DNA of 64,000 nt, from positions 1 through 64,000 of the forward strand of contig JAFRRD010000041.1 of the NCBI GenBank assembly GCA_017428265.1. The letters are read 5' to 3'. The notes under the pieces were generated by a model that was not told where the DNA came from, made no database searches, and worked only from the letters and a program-made list of their open reading frames with translations. Below, piece by piece: positions 32,893 to 43,600 of this stretch. Position numbers and translations under genes: made by a program. Origin of the DNA: Lachnospiraceae bacterium (GTDB taxonomy: Bacteria; Bacillota; Clostridia; Lachnospirales; Lachnospiraceae). How positions within the stretch are numbered: the first letter of the stretch is position 1; the number at the start of each line of letters is the position of its first letter.

Positions 32893-33915
32893 ATGGAAGA
32901 CAGGATCAGGGAACTGAGAGAGCGCCTGGAAGAAGCACTGGGGAAGGCTGAAAACAAGGAACAGCTGGCCGCAGTCTGGCAGGATTATCTGGGCAAAAAA
33001 GGACAGGTCGCCGAGCTGATGAAGGGCCTCGGCAGGCTTTCGCCGGAGGAACGTCCGGCGATGGGCAAGGTGATCAATGAGTTCAAGGGACTCGCGCAGG
33101 CACGCTACGAAGTGCGTGCGGCGGTGCTCGAAGCGGCGGAACTGGAAGCGCGCAACCGTGCGGAGCGCGTGGATATCACGCTGCCGGCGAGAAAGCGCCC
33201 GGCGGGGAACCTCCACCCGATCACCATCACGAAAAATGAGATCATTGACGTCTTTGCGGGCATGGGCTTCGAGATCTTCGAAAGCCCCGAGATCGAAGAC
33301 GACGACCATAACTTCACCCGCCTGAACGTGCCGAAGAACCATCCGGCGCGCGACATGCAGGATACGTTTTACGTGGCGGACGACATCGTGCTCCGCACGC
33401 AGACGAGCGCCGGCCAGATCCGCTACATGGACGAGGTCAAGCCGCCGCTCAAGGTCCTCGTGCCCGGCCGCGTGTTCCGCTCCGACAGTGACGCGACGCA
33501 CAGCCCCATGTTCCACCAGATGGAAGGCCTGGTCGTGGACGAGCACATCACGCTCGGCGACCTGCAGGGCATGCTGGACGTCTTCGTGCGCGGGATCTTC
33601 GGACCGGAGGTCAAGACGCGCCTGCGGCCGAGTTATTTCCCCTTCACCGAACCGAGCGCCGAGGTCGACGTGTCCTGCTTCCAGTGCGGCGGCAAAGGCT
33701 GCAGCCTCTGCAAGCACACCGGCTGGATCGAGATCCTCGGGAGCGGCGTCGTGCACCACAGCGTGCTGGAGTCCTGCGGGATCGACCCGGAGAAGTATTC
33801 CGGCTTCGCCTTCGGCATCGGGATCGAGCGTATTGCCATGCTGAAATACGGCATCGGCAATATCGGCCTGCTGTTCGAAAATGACCTGCGTTTCCTGAAG
33901 CAGTTCAAGGATTGA
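32893..33915 (+). CDS. pheS: phenylalanyl-tRNA synthetase alpha subunit
   Basis: A 340-residue class II catalytic subunit. Residues 1-90 form the tRNA-binding coiled coil. The catalytic core includes NFTRLNVPKNHPARDMQDTF, LRTQTSAGQIRYM, HSPMFHQMEG and GFAFGIGIERIAMLKYGI (motif 3), with a Cys cluster CFQCGGKGCSLC. ATG 32893 lies 6 nt after GAGGAG; an upstream ATG (32875) lacks spacing. Controlled by the T-box leader, followed 13 bp later by pheT. Confidence 0.96.
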   Translation: MEDRIRELRERLEEALGKAENKEQLAAVWQDYLGKKGQVAELMKGLGRLSPEERPAMGKVINEFKGLAQARYEVRAAVLEAAELEARNRAERVDITLPARKRPAGNLHPITITKNEIIDVFAGMGFEIFESPEIEDDDHNFTRLNVPKNHPARDMQDTFYVADDIVLRTQTSAGQIRYMDEVKPPLKVLVPGRVFRSDSDATHSPMFHQMEGLVVDEHITLGDLQGMLDVFVRGIFGPEVKTRLRPSYFPFTEPSAEVDVSCFQCGGKGCSLCKHTGWIEILGSGVVHHSVLESCGIDPEKYSGFAFGIGIERIAMLKYGIGNIGLLFENDLRFLKQFKD

Positions 33916-33928
33916 GGAGGTAAGTGCC

Positions 33929-36346
33929 ATGTTAGTACCGCTTAGCTGGCTGAAAGAATATGTCGATATCGAGATCACCCCGGAGCAGCTGGAAGAGAAA
34001 CTGTTCGGCTGCGGCTTCGAGGTGGAGGAATTAAAGCGCCTGGACGCGGAGATCGACCGCGTCGTGGTCGGCGAAGTGACCGAATGCGAGCCGATCGAGG
34101 GCACGCACCTGCACCTTTGCAAGGTGGACTGCGGCGAATACGGAAAGGACATCCAGATATGCACGGGCGCGGACAATGTCTACAAGGGCATGCACACGCC
34201 TGCGGCGCTGGACGGCTCTCGCCTTCCCGGCGGCATCGTCATCAAGGCGAAGCCCCTGCGCGGCATCCCGTCCGCCGGCATGCTCTGCTCCGGCGACGAG
34301 CTGGGCCTGAACGATGACCTGTATCCCGGAGCCGAATACTACGGTCTGCTGGACCTGCCGAAGGACACCGTGCCCGGCACGCCCATCGCCCCGGTCGTCG
34401 GCCTGGACGACTGCATCTTTGACATTTCCGTCACGGCAAACCGCCCGGACTGCCAGTCGATCCTCGGCATCGCGAGGGAAGTGGCAGCCATCCTGGACAA
34501 ACCGCTGAAAATGCCGGCGACCGATTATAAGATCACCGGCGAACACGTGCCCGGCTTCTCGATCCGCGTCGAAGCGCCGGACATCTGCCCGCGCTACCTG
34601 GGCCATCAGGTCCGTGAACTCAAGATCGCGGAGAGTCCCCGCTGGATGAAGCGGCGCCTCGCGCTCTGCGGCCTTCGGAGCATCAGCAACATCGTCGACA
34701 TCACGAACTATGTGATGCTGGAGATCGGCCAGCCGATGCATGCCTTCGACCGCGAACAGCTCGAGAGCGAGTGCATCATCGTTCGCCGCGCGAAGGAAGG
34801 CGAGCCCATCACGACCCTGGACGGCAAGGAATTCATCCTCAGCCCTGAAAACCTGGTCATCTGCGACGGCGAAAAGCCGGTGGCACTGGCCGGCGTCATG
34901 GGCGGCCTGAACAGCGAGATCACGGAAAATACCCACGAACTGCTCTTCGAGGCGGCGAAATTTGCCCGCGACAGCGTGCGCAAGACCGCGCGAAGCCTCG
35001 GCCAGAATACTGATTCCTCGAGCCATTTCGAGAAGGGCATCAGCGAATACTCCGTGGAGCTCGGCATGGACCGCGCCCTGCACCTCATCGATGAACTCGG
35101 CTGCGGGAAGGTCGGTCCGGACCGCTATGACTGCGACGCCGGCGAGCCGAAGGTCGGCAAGACCTTCAAGGCCTCCCTGCCGCGCATCAATGCGATCCTG
35201 GGCATCGAGGTGCCCGAACAGACCGCGCGGGATATCCTCCGCCGCCTGCAATTCGAAGTGAGCGGCCCGGCGGACAGCCTGACGGTCACCGCGCCGCGCT
35301 TCCGCGAGGATATCGAGGTCGGCGAGCCGGATCTGTCGGAAGAGATCATCCGTATGTACGGCTTCGACCACATCACCCCGACCTTCCTGACCGACTCCAC
35401 CGTGACGAACGGCGGCCGCCGGCCGGAACTGAAGACGGCCGACCGCGTGAAGCGTTCGCTCTGCGGCCAGGGCTTCTGCGAGGCCATGACCATGAGCTTC
35501 TATGCGGACGAGGACCTCGACGCCTTCCACATCGCGAAGGACGCGCCGGAGCGCAATGTCGTGCGCATCGTGAATCCGATCAACGCCAACATGACGATCA
35601 TGCGGCCGCTGCTGGCGCCGTCGCTGCGGAAGGCCGTCGTCATCAACCTGAAGAAGGGCAATACCGAAGGACGCCTGTTCGAACTGGCGAACGTCTATAC
35701 CCCGAAGTCGCAGCCGGTCACCGAACTGCCGAAGGAAACGCAGCACCTCGGCCTTGCCGCTTTCGGAAGTGAGGAAGACTTCTTCAGCGTGAAAGGCGCG
35801 CTCGAGGACCTGGCGGCCGACCTTGCGATGACGTTCACCTATGAGCGGGCGGAGGATGTGCCTTACCTGCATCCGGGCATCGCAGCATATGTCGTCTGCG
35901 AAGGCGAGCGGATCGGCTGCTTCGGAAAAATCTCCAACTTGATGACGAAAGAACTGGATCTTCCGAAGGATTCAAAGGAAAATTATAAGATTTTCCTCGG
36001 CGAACTGGATTATGAGAAACTTGCGGCACACATTCCGCAGCGGATCCTTTACAAGCCGGTTCCGGCCCTTCCGGACCTTTCCCGCGACCTCTCGCTGGTC
36101 ACGGCGGAGGACGTGACCTGCGGCGCCATTGAGGATGAGATCCGCAAGGCCTGCCCGCAGGTTGCGGCGGTCGAACTCTTTGACATCTACCGCGGCATCC
36201 AGATCGGCGCGGGAAAGAAGAGCATGTCCTTCAAGGTCTCGTTCCGCCAGGATGACAAGGCCCTGGACCAGGAAACCGAGGAACGCTACATTAAGAAGAT
36301 CCTCGGCAATCTGAAATACCGCCTCGGCGTCGAGATCCGGGGATAA
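33929..36346 (+). CDS. pheT: phenylalanyl-tRNA synthetase beta subunit
   Basis: An 805-residue subunit: an N-terminal OB/EMAP-like tRNA-binding domain (VGEVTECEPIEGTHLHLCKVDCG), B3/B4 editing domains that clear Tyr-tRNA-Phe (NIVDITNYVMLEIGQPMHAFD), B5 (NAILGIEVPEQTARDIL), a catalytic-like core, and a C-terminal anticodon-binding ferredoxin fold (PALPDLSRDLSLV). The length fits the family. Forms the alpha2-beta2 enzyme with PheS. Confidence 0.96.
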   Translation: MLVPLSWLKEYVDIEITPEQLEEKLFGCGFEVEELKRLDAEIDRVVVGEVTECEPIEGTHLHLCKVDCGEYGKDIQICTGADNVYKGMHTPAALDGSRLPGGIVIKAKPLRGIPSAGMLCSGDELGLNDDLYPGAEYYGLLDLPKDTVPGTPIAPVVGLDDCIFDISVTANRPDCQSILGIAREVAAILDKPLKMPATDYKITGEHVPGFSIRVEAPDICPRYLGHQVRELKIAESPRWMKRRLALCGLRSISNIVDITNYVMLEIGQPMHAFDREQLESECIIVRRAKEGEPITTLDGKEFILSPENLVICDGEKPVALAGVMGGLNSEITENTHELLFEAAKFARDSVRKTARSLGQNTDSSSHFEKGISEYSVELGMDRALHLIDELGCGKVGPDRYDCDAGEPKVGKTFKASLPRINAILGIEVPEQTARDILRRLQFEVSGPADSLTVTAPRFREDIEVGEPDLSEEIIRMYGFDHITPTFLTDSTVTNGGRRPELKTADRVKRSLCGQGFCEAMTMSFYADEDLDAFHIAKDAPERNVVRIVNPINANMTIMRPLLAPSLRKAVVINLKKGNTEGRLFELANVYTPKSQPVTELPKETQHLGLAAFGSEEDFFSVKGALEDLAADLAMTFTYERAEDVPYLHPGIAAYVVCEGERIGCFGKISNLMTKELDLPKDSKENYKIFLGELDYEKLAAHIPQRILYKPVPALPDLSRDLSLVTAEDVTCGAIEDEIRKACPQVAAVELFDIYRGIQIGAGKKSMSFKVSFRQDDKALDQETEERYIKKILGNLKYRLGVEIRG

Positions 36347-36358
36347 GCAGGAGATATT

Positions 36359-37570
36359 ATGGCTTCAGGCAGTACAGCCGGAAAAAAGAATATCCCGCCC
36401 GCAGACCGGGGACCGGCCGCTTCGGCGAAAGAGAAGGGCAGCAGGCTTGCCGCAGTCATCGTGCTTGCGGTCTGCGCCCTGCTCTTTGCCGGCGCCTGGC
36501 TGTTTCTTCACCGGAAAGAGGAGAGCGGCCCGGAACCGACTGAGTTCGTGGAATATGAAACGGCGCGCGTGGAAATGGTTCTCACGGACAGCACGTTCCG
36601 GGACGAGGTCTCCGACGGCGCGTACCGCGGGGAGCAGATGCTGATCGTCCTTGTCCGGAGCGGCCGCTATAAAGGCGAGCAGCTGCAGGCGTACAACTAT
36701 GTCGGACCGCTCTACGGCGTGCCGGTCAAAGAGGGGGACAACGTCATCCTGACGGTCTCCACTTATACCGGCGGAGAGCACAGAGCCACGGTCTTTGAAG
36801 TGGACCGCTTCATCCCGATCCTGATCGTTCTCGGACTCTTCATCCTGATCACGGTCCTGATCGGCAGAAAGACCGGAGCGAGATCGCTGCTTGCACTTGC
36901 TCTCACGATCCTCTGCCTCTTTACCGTACTCCTGCCGGCCCTGCTTCACGGCGCACCGACTATCCTCACGACGCTGCTGGTCAGTCTCTGGATCATCGCG
37001 GTCAGCCTGACCGTGATCGGCGGCCTGCAGAGGAAAACGCTCTGCGCCATGGCCGGGACCGCTGCCGGGACCCTTTTTGCCGCCGGCTTTGCGGTGCTGG
37101 CCCAAAGCCTGCTGCGGATCAACGGCCTGCGCATCTCCGATGTTGAGCCGCTCCTGCAGCTCCGGCAGACCGGGGAATCGGCTATCGGCCTTAAAGGACT
37201 GCTGACGGCAGGGATCATTATCAGTGCGCTCGGCGCGGTTATGGACGTGGCCATGAGCATCTCTTCGGCGCTCGCGGAGGTGCATGAAGCGAACCCGGAC
37301 TACGGCCGCCGGCAGCTTTTCCGCTCCGGCATGAACATCGGCCGCGACATGGTCGGCACCATGACGAACACCCTGATCCTGGCCTTCCTGGGCAGCGGTT
37401 TTACCCTGATCCTTTACCTTTCGTCGCTGGATATTTCCTTCCGCCAGATCACTTCTTCGGCCTATGCTTCACTGGAGATCATCAGCGGGATATCGTGCAG
37501 CGCGGGCCTGATTTTAGCCATTCCGCTGACCGCTTTGATCAGTTCATTTCTCCTTACAAAAAAGGCTTGA
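36359..37570 (+). CDS. YibE/F-family membrane protein
   Basis: A 403-residue protein. A basic N-terminus and one membrane segment (about 30-48) are followed by an extracytoplasmic beta-rich region with YNYVGPLYGVPVKEGDNV. About seven membrane segments then follow, including the family signature GAVMDVAMSISSALAEV and a conserved GRDMVGTMTNTLILAF. YibE/F proteins are widespread in Firmicutes and their function is not established. It lies 12 bp after pheT and probably reads through from the pheST transcript; a strong terminator follows. Confidence 0.88.
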   Translation: MASGSTAGKKNIPPADRGPAASAKEKGSRLAAVIVLAVCALLFAGAWLFLHRKEESGPEPTEFVEYETARVEMVLTDSTFRDEVSDGAYRGEQMLIVLVRSGRYKGEQLQAYNYVGPLYGVPVKEGDNVILTVSTYTGGEHRATVFEVDRFIPILIVLGLFILITVLIGRKTGARSLLALALTILCLFTVLLPALLHGAPTILTTLLVSLWIIAVSLTVIGGLQRKTLCAMAGTAAGTLFAAGFAVLAQSLLRINGLRISDVEPLLQLRQTGESAIGLKGLLTAGIIISALGAVMDVAMSISSALAEVHEANPDYGRRQLFRSGMNIGRDMVGTMTNTLILAFLGSGFTLILYLSSLDISFRQITSSAYASLEIISGISCSAGLILAIPLTALISSFLLTKKA

Positions 37571-37578
37571 AATAATGC

Positions 37579-37608
37579 AAAAAGGGACTGTTGCTCAGGT
37601 CCCTTTTT
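37579..37608 (+). terminator. terminator after the YibE/F gene
   Basis: A 10-bp stem AAAAAGGGAC / GTCCCTTTTT with a 10-nt loop and a further T. Confidence 0.85.
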
Positions 37609-37619
37609 TCTTATATAAT
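37591..37619 (+). promoter_or_regulatory. possible promoter of the giant surface protein gene
   Basis: TTGCTC (37591-37596), 17 bp, TATAAT (37614-37619). The -35 lies inside the loop and stem of the preceding terminator. Confidence 0.45.
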
Positions 37620-37686
37620 TAGAAAGGTGTAAAAGAATACTCCCCAACTAAATACTATAGGGAAAGACCAGGAGGGTTACCGCTTC

Positions 37687-40600
37687 ATGAAAACGGGAAA
37701 GAAATCTAGGTTTCTGGCGCTGCTTTTAGTGGCTGCCATGACCGTGACCCTGATTCCGTCGGGCGTGCTCAGAGCGCTTGCGGAAACGTCTGAACCGGTC
37801 GTCAAAGAACAGACGGCTGCCGAGGAAAAGGCAGAACCGTCTGTTTCTGCTGTACCGGAACAGGATGAGAAAGAAAAGGCCGCCGAGCCCGGCGAGGCTC
37901 TGACGGATCCGGCAAATGAACCGAATGCCGTGGATCCGGGAACGAAAGCCGGTGCGACCTGGACGCAGATTGCGTGGGCTGACATCACTGCGACCGATAC
38001 CATCGCGATCACGATGTCGAAGGGCACGTCGATGTGGGCTCTGCCGAATGCAGCGGCAACGAATGCCAATCCGTCTGCGGTTCCCGTAACCCTGACTGAC
38101 GGCAAACTGACGCTTGCGGCGGACAGCTACGGGTTCAAGATCACGCAGACGACCGGCGGTTACCATATCATGTCCGGCAGCAATTATCTGAATTGCAACA
38201 ATGATGCCAACGGTTCGCGTATCGATACGAAAGTGAGTGTTTGGACTCTGGACGGCAATTATCTGAAATCTGCCGACAAGAACAACAACACCCGCTGGCT
38301 CGGCGTTTATCTTGACAAGCCCGACTGGCGCGCGTATAAGAACACGACCGGGAATACGGCCGGCCAGACCGTCAGCTTCTGGAAACTCGATGACGGGTCC
38401 TCCGGCAGCAGCGAAGATACGACCGAAGCGCCGTCGTCTTCCTCCGAAGAACCGACCTCTTCTTCCGAGGATCCCGGACAGACGGTCAGCACCATTGCCG
38501 AAGCGCTGGCCGGTGCGGACGGAGCCTCGTTCACGGTCAAGGGCGTCGTTACCATGGTGGACGGCAAGAACGTTTTCGTGCAGGATGTGACCGGCGGCAT
38601 CTGCCTGTTCCTGCCGGCGGCAGACAGCAGTATCAAACTCGGCGACACCGTGACCGGCACCGGGTCGAGAGCGACCTACAGAGGCCTTCCCGAACTGAGC
38701 TCTGCCACGGTCGAAAAGTCCGAGGGTCTGACACTCACCGCAAAGAGCACCACGATCGGCGCGCTGACCACGTCCGATGTCTGCACCTATGTTTCCCTTA
38801 AAAAACTTGAAATCACGGAAGTCAACGACAACAACGGCACCTACAATAATCCCAACATCACCCTGAAAGACGAGAACGATGCGACGATCCAGATCTACAA
38901 AGCCGTGGTCGATAAGACGGACGGCCAGTGGGCGTTCAAGGTCGGCGACGTCGTGGACGTCAAATGTGCCGTCGGCATCAACAATACGACTCTGCAGCTG
39001 CGCAACACCCAGTCAGGTGAGATCACGCTGCATGAGGATGTCGTTTACGACGTTCCCGACGGTGATTACCTGGTCTACAACCCTAAATATAAAGTGGCTC
39101 TTTCCTCCGCTTACTCCGGCAATTACAACGCCGGCGTAGATATGAGCGGCACGGTCACTGATGTCACACAGACGGTCCAGGCCGATCCAGCGATCATCTG
39201 GCACGTCACGAACAACGAAGACGGAAGCATTTACATTTCCACCTATGCCGGCAATCACAAACTGTCGATGGATACCAGTTATACAAGTACGCCGCTGGAC
39301 AAGGTCAACGACAAGTGGAAACTGGTCAAGGTCAACGCGGAAGCCGACGACGGTCTGTTCTTCATCGAAAACGTCGGCCGTACCGGCTACCGGCTGGAAT
39401 GGTATGCCTCCAAAAACAATTTCTCCGCGTACAACAACAATGCGACTTCCGACCTTTTCCAGTTCAACTTTGTCCCGGCTGAACCGGAAAACAGCACCCC
39501 GCCGACGCCTGACGTCACCTATCTGGACAAGCTGACGAAGGCACCCGCAAACGGCGGCAAGGTCGTCATTTACAACCCCGGCAGCAGCGTGGCGCTGGGC
39601 ACTGCGGCAAACGGCAGCAAACTGAGCCCTGTTTCCGCGGCTCTTGTTGACGGCAGGCTTCCGGTTTCCGACGGCATGGCCCTCCTTACCGTTACGGTAT
39701 CTACGGACGACGCCGGAACGACCCTGTATCAGTTTGGCACGGATGACAGCAAGTATCTGACCAGCGGGGCGACCGGCAACTCCCTTTCCCTTGCTGCGAT
39801 CACGGATGCGACGGCTGACTATACCAAGTGGACGCTTGAACAGCAGACCGACGGGACCTGGATCATCGTCAACTACAAGGCGGCCTACAACAACAAATCG
39901 CAGGCGATCGAGTACTACAGCGGCGCTTTCACGACCTACGGGAAAGGCACATCCGCTGCCTTCAAGATGGATTTCTACGGCGATGAACATGACGTCCCGG
40001 ACGGCGATTACCTGGTCTACAATCCCGCCTATAAGATGGCACTTTCCTCTTCCTATACCGGCAATTACAACTCCGGCGTGGACATGACGGGCCTGATCAC
40101 GGATGTGACGCAGACCGTTGAAGCGGATCCGGCAATCATCTGGCATGTCACGAACAATGACGACGGGACCATTTACATTTCCCACGGCAGCGACAAACTG
40201 TCCATGGATACCAGCTATACCAGCACGCCTTTGAACAAGGCCAACGACAAGTGGAAACTGGTCAAGGTCAACCCGGACGCCGACGACGGCCTGTACTACA
40301 TCGAGAACGTCGGCCGTACCGGCTACCGCCTGGAATGGTATGCTTCGAAGAACAATTTCTCAGCATATAACAACAATGCGACTTCCGACATGTTCCGCTT
40401 CAACTTCGTCCCGGCGGTGCCTAAGGAAGGCAGCGGGAACGGTCCTCTCCAGGCAGGCGACAAGGTCGTCATCTACAATGCGGAAGCAGAAGGCGTGCTC
40501 GGCCTGGATACTGCGGGTCTGAACACCTCCCTCAGCAACGTGGCCACCGAGATCCGCAATGAAGTTGCCTTCCCGGAGAACGGGGCTTACGTCTTCACGG

Positions 40601-43600
40601 TCGGTGCCGAAGGCAATTACTTTACCTTCTCTGCCGGCGGCAAATACCTGGCCACCTGCAACACCGAACAGCTCTTCATGGCCGACGAACTGGCCGATAC
40701 CGGTGAGAACTGCGGCTATTGGGAGCTTGAACAGAAGGGCAGCGGCTACCTCATCAAGAGCAAGACCGCGCGCTACAACAATACCGGCGTCGTCTGCATC
40801 GAGTTTTTCTCCGGTGCGTTCAGCGGCTGGACCTTCAAGGCGAGCGATCAGAACATCTTCATTTTCAGCTTCTACCCGGTCGACGAATCGGTCAATACGC
40901 TGAATGACGTGACGAATGACCCGAAAGTCGTTTTTGAGGCTACGGAGTTTCCGATAAAGGGCCAGCCTTACACTGTGACGTTCAAACTCGACGATCTGAC
41001 GCCGCTGGAACAGCTCACTGTCAATGTCACGCTGAACGGCGAACCCGTCACAAACCTTGAAAATGACGGAAAGAACTTCTCCTTCATCGTCCCTGCGGAA
41101 GTCACGGCTGTGGAAGATACCCTGAATGTCAGCGTTCAGGTCGTCAATGCTGCCGGCGGCAGTTACAGCGGCAGCAAATCGCTCCCCGTGATGGATATTC
41201 CGGTATTCTGTAACTTCATCCCCGAACCGGGCAGCAAGACCGGCGACGACTACATGCCGCTGATCTCCGTCACGGTGAAAAACGCTTCCGACAGCGATGA
41301 AGCAACGCTTACGATCGGCGGAGAGACTCATCCCGTGCAGATCCTGGGCGGCGTCATATCGTACCAGCCGACCGAACCTCTGAAGGAAGGCCGCGTCACC
41401 GTCAAGGTGGAAGTCGTGCGCGCGGACGGCGTCACCGGCGAAAAGACCTGGAGCTTTACCGTCGGTGAGGGCGGCGAACAGCTGTATTTCGGCCAGCTTC
41501 ACAGCCATACGACGTATTCTGACGGCTCCGGCTCCCTGGAAACCGCGCTGGACTATATCCGCAACATCCCGGAGAGCGCGAATATTCAGTTCGTGGCTTT
41601 CACGGACCATTCCAACTACTTTGACAACCAGGGCGGCGCGAACCCCGAAGGCGCGCTCTACGATATGAGCCTGGCCAGCGATTACAGCCGGAATCTGTGG
41701 AACAGCTACAAGAATACGGTTGCCGCTTTCAATGCCGACACGGCAAACAGCGACCTCATTGCGCTCGCCGGCTTTGAAATGACCTGGTCCGGCGGCCCCG
41801 GCCACATCAACACCTTCAATACGCCGGGTATCGTCTCGCGCAACAATACGACGCTCAACAACAAGACGGGCGACGCCGGCATGAAGGCCTATTACGCGCT
41901 GCTGAGCCGGACGGAGGGCGTGGATTCCCTCAGCCAGTTCAACCATCCCGGCAAGACCTTCGGCAACTTCACCGACTTCAGCTACTGGGATGCCGTAGCG
42001 GACAGCCGTATCTTTACGGTCGAGGTCGGCAACGGCGAGGGTCAGATCGGCGCCGGCGGCTACTACCCGAGCTACGAGCAGTACACCATGGCGCTCGACA
42101 AGGGCTGGCACGTCGCTCCGACGAACAACCAGGACAACCACAAAGGCCGCTGGGGCAACGCCAATGACGCCCGCGACGTCATCCTGACCGATGACTTCAG
42201 CGAACAGGGCATCTACGAAGCCATGCGCCAGATGCGCATCTACGCGACCGAAGACAAGAACCTGGAGATCTATTATACGGTGAACGGCCAGCCGCTCGGC
42301 AGCACGATCAGCGAGGTGCCGGAACAGCTGGAACTGAACGTCCAGATCAGCGATCCGGACAGCTCCGACTCCATCAGCAAGGTCGAAGTCATCGTCAACT
42401 CCGGCAGCGTTGCCTACACCTGGAACGATGCTGTCGAGATCGGCAGCGGAAACCTCTCGGTCACGCTGGCTCCGGATTACAGCTACTATTACATCCGCGT
42501 CACCGAGAAGGACGGCGACCTTGCCGTTACGGCTCCGGTCTGGGTCGGCGAGACCCTGAAACTCGGCATTTCCTCTTTCGAATGCGGGACCAAGATGCCT
42601 GTCACCGATGAGGAACTGACGCTCACGACCACGCTCTTCAACAGCGAAGCCAAAGCGGCCACGGTAAAGAGCGTTGTCTACACGACCAACGGCGCCGTGG
42701 TGCTCGGCACCGATACGACCGAACGTACCCTTCCCGCCTCCGGCACGCTGGAGATCCCGTTCAACTATACCCCGACCGAGGCTCGCGTGATGCAGGTCAC
42801 CGTGACCGTGGTCCTGGAACAGGACGGCAAGGAATATACCTTTACCAAGGACCTTACGCTTGATGTTCAGGCGGCTGAGAAGCTGGTCTACATCGGTATC
42901 GATGCGTCTCACTACAATGAGTACGTGGCCGGCAACTACAAGGATTCCATGGGCAACTTTGCCGCGCTTGCCGCAAACTATGCCGTACGTACCGTGGAAC
43001 TCAAGACGAGTGAAGACCTGATCGCGGCCTGCAATAACGAGAAGTACCGGATCCTGATCTTCACGGCGCCGTCCCGCCGTCTTGCGGCTGCACAGTCCGA
43101 TCCGCGCACTTATTCCGCGGAAGAACTTGCCGCCATCAAGGCATTCAACGATGCCGGCGGCGTGGTGATCGTAGCCGGCTGGTCCGATGCCTACGAGAAC
43201 TACAGTGTCATCACCGGCAATCCCAATATCAAGCATATGGCGGAAACGCAGAACGACATCCTCTCGACGCTCGGTTCGCATCTGCGCATCGCGGACGACG
43301 GCACGAATGATGACTCGCTCAACGGCGGCCAGTCGCAGCGGCTGTATTTCAGCACCTACAACATGAACAATCCGCTGATGGAAGGCATCGTGGTCGATCC
43401 GGACCATCCGAATGACCGTGCCTACAGCGAAGTGTTCAGCCAGTACGGCGGCGCTTCGATCTATGCCGAGGACGACTCGGGCAACACGGTCTCCGTACTG
43501 CCCGCGACGGTCGATCCGGCGGTCTACGGCCATACAAGCACCTATTCCAAAGACTCCGACAACGACGGCCTGGGCGGCAGCAGCGTGCCGAAGTACGCCT

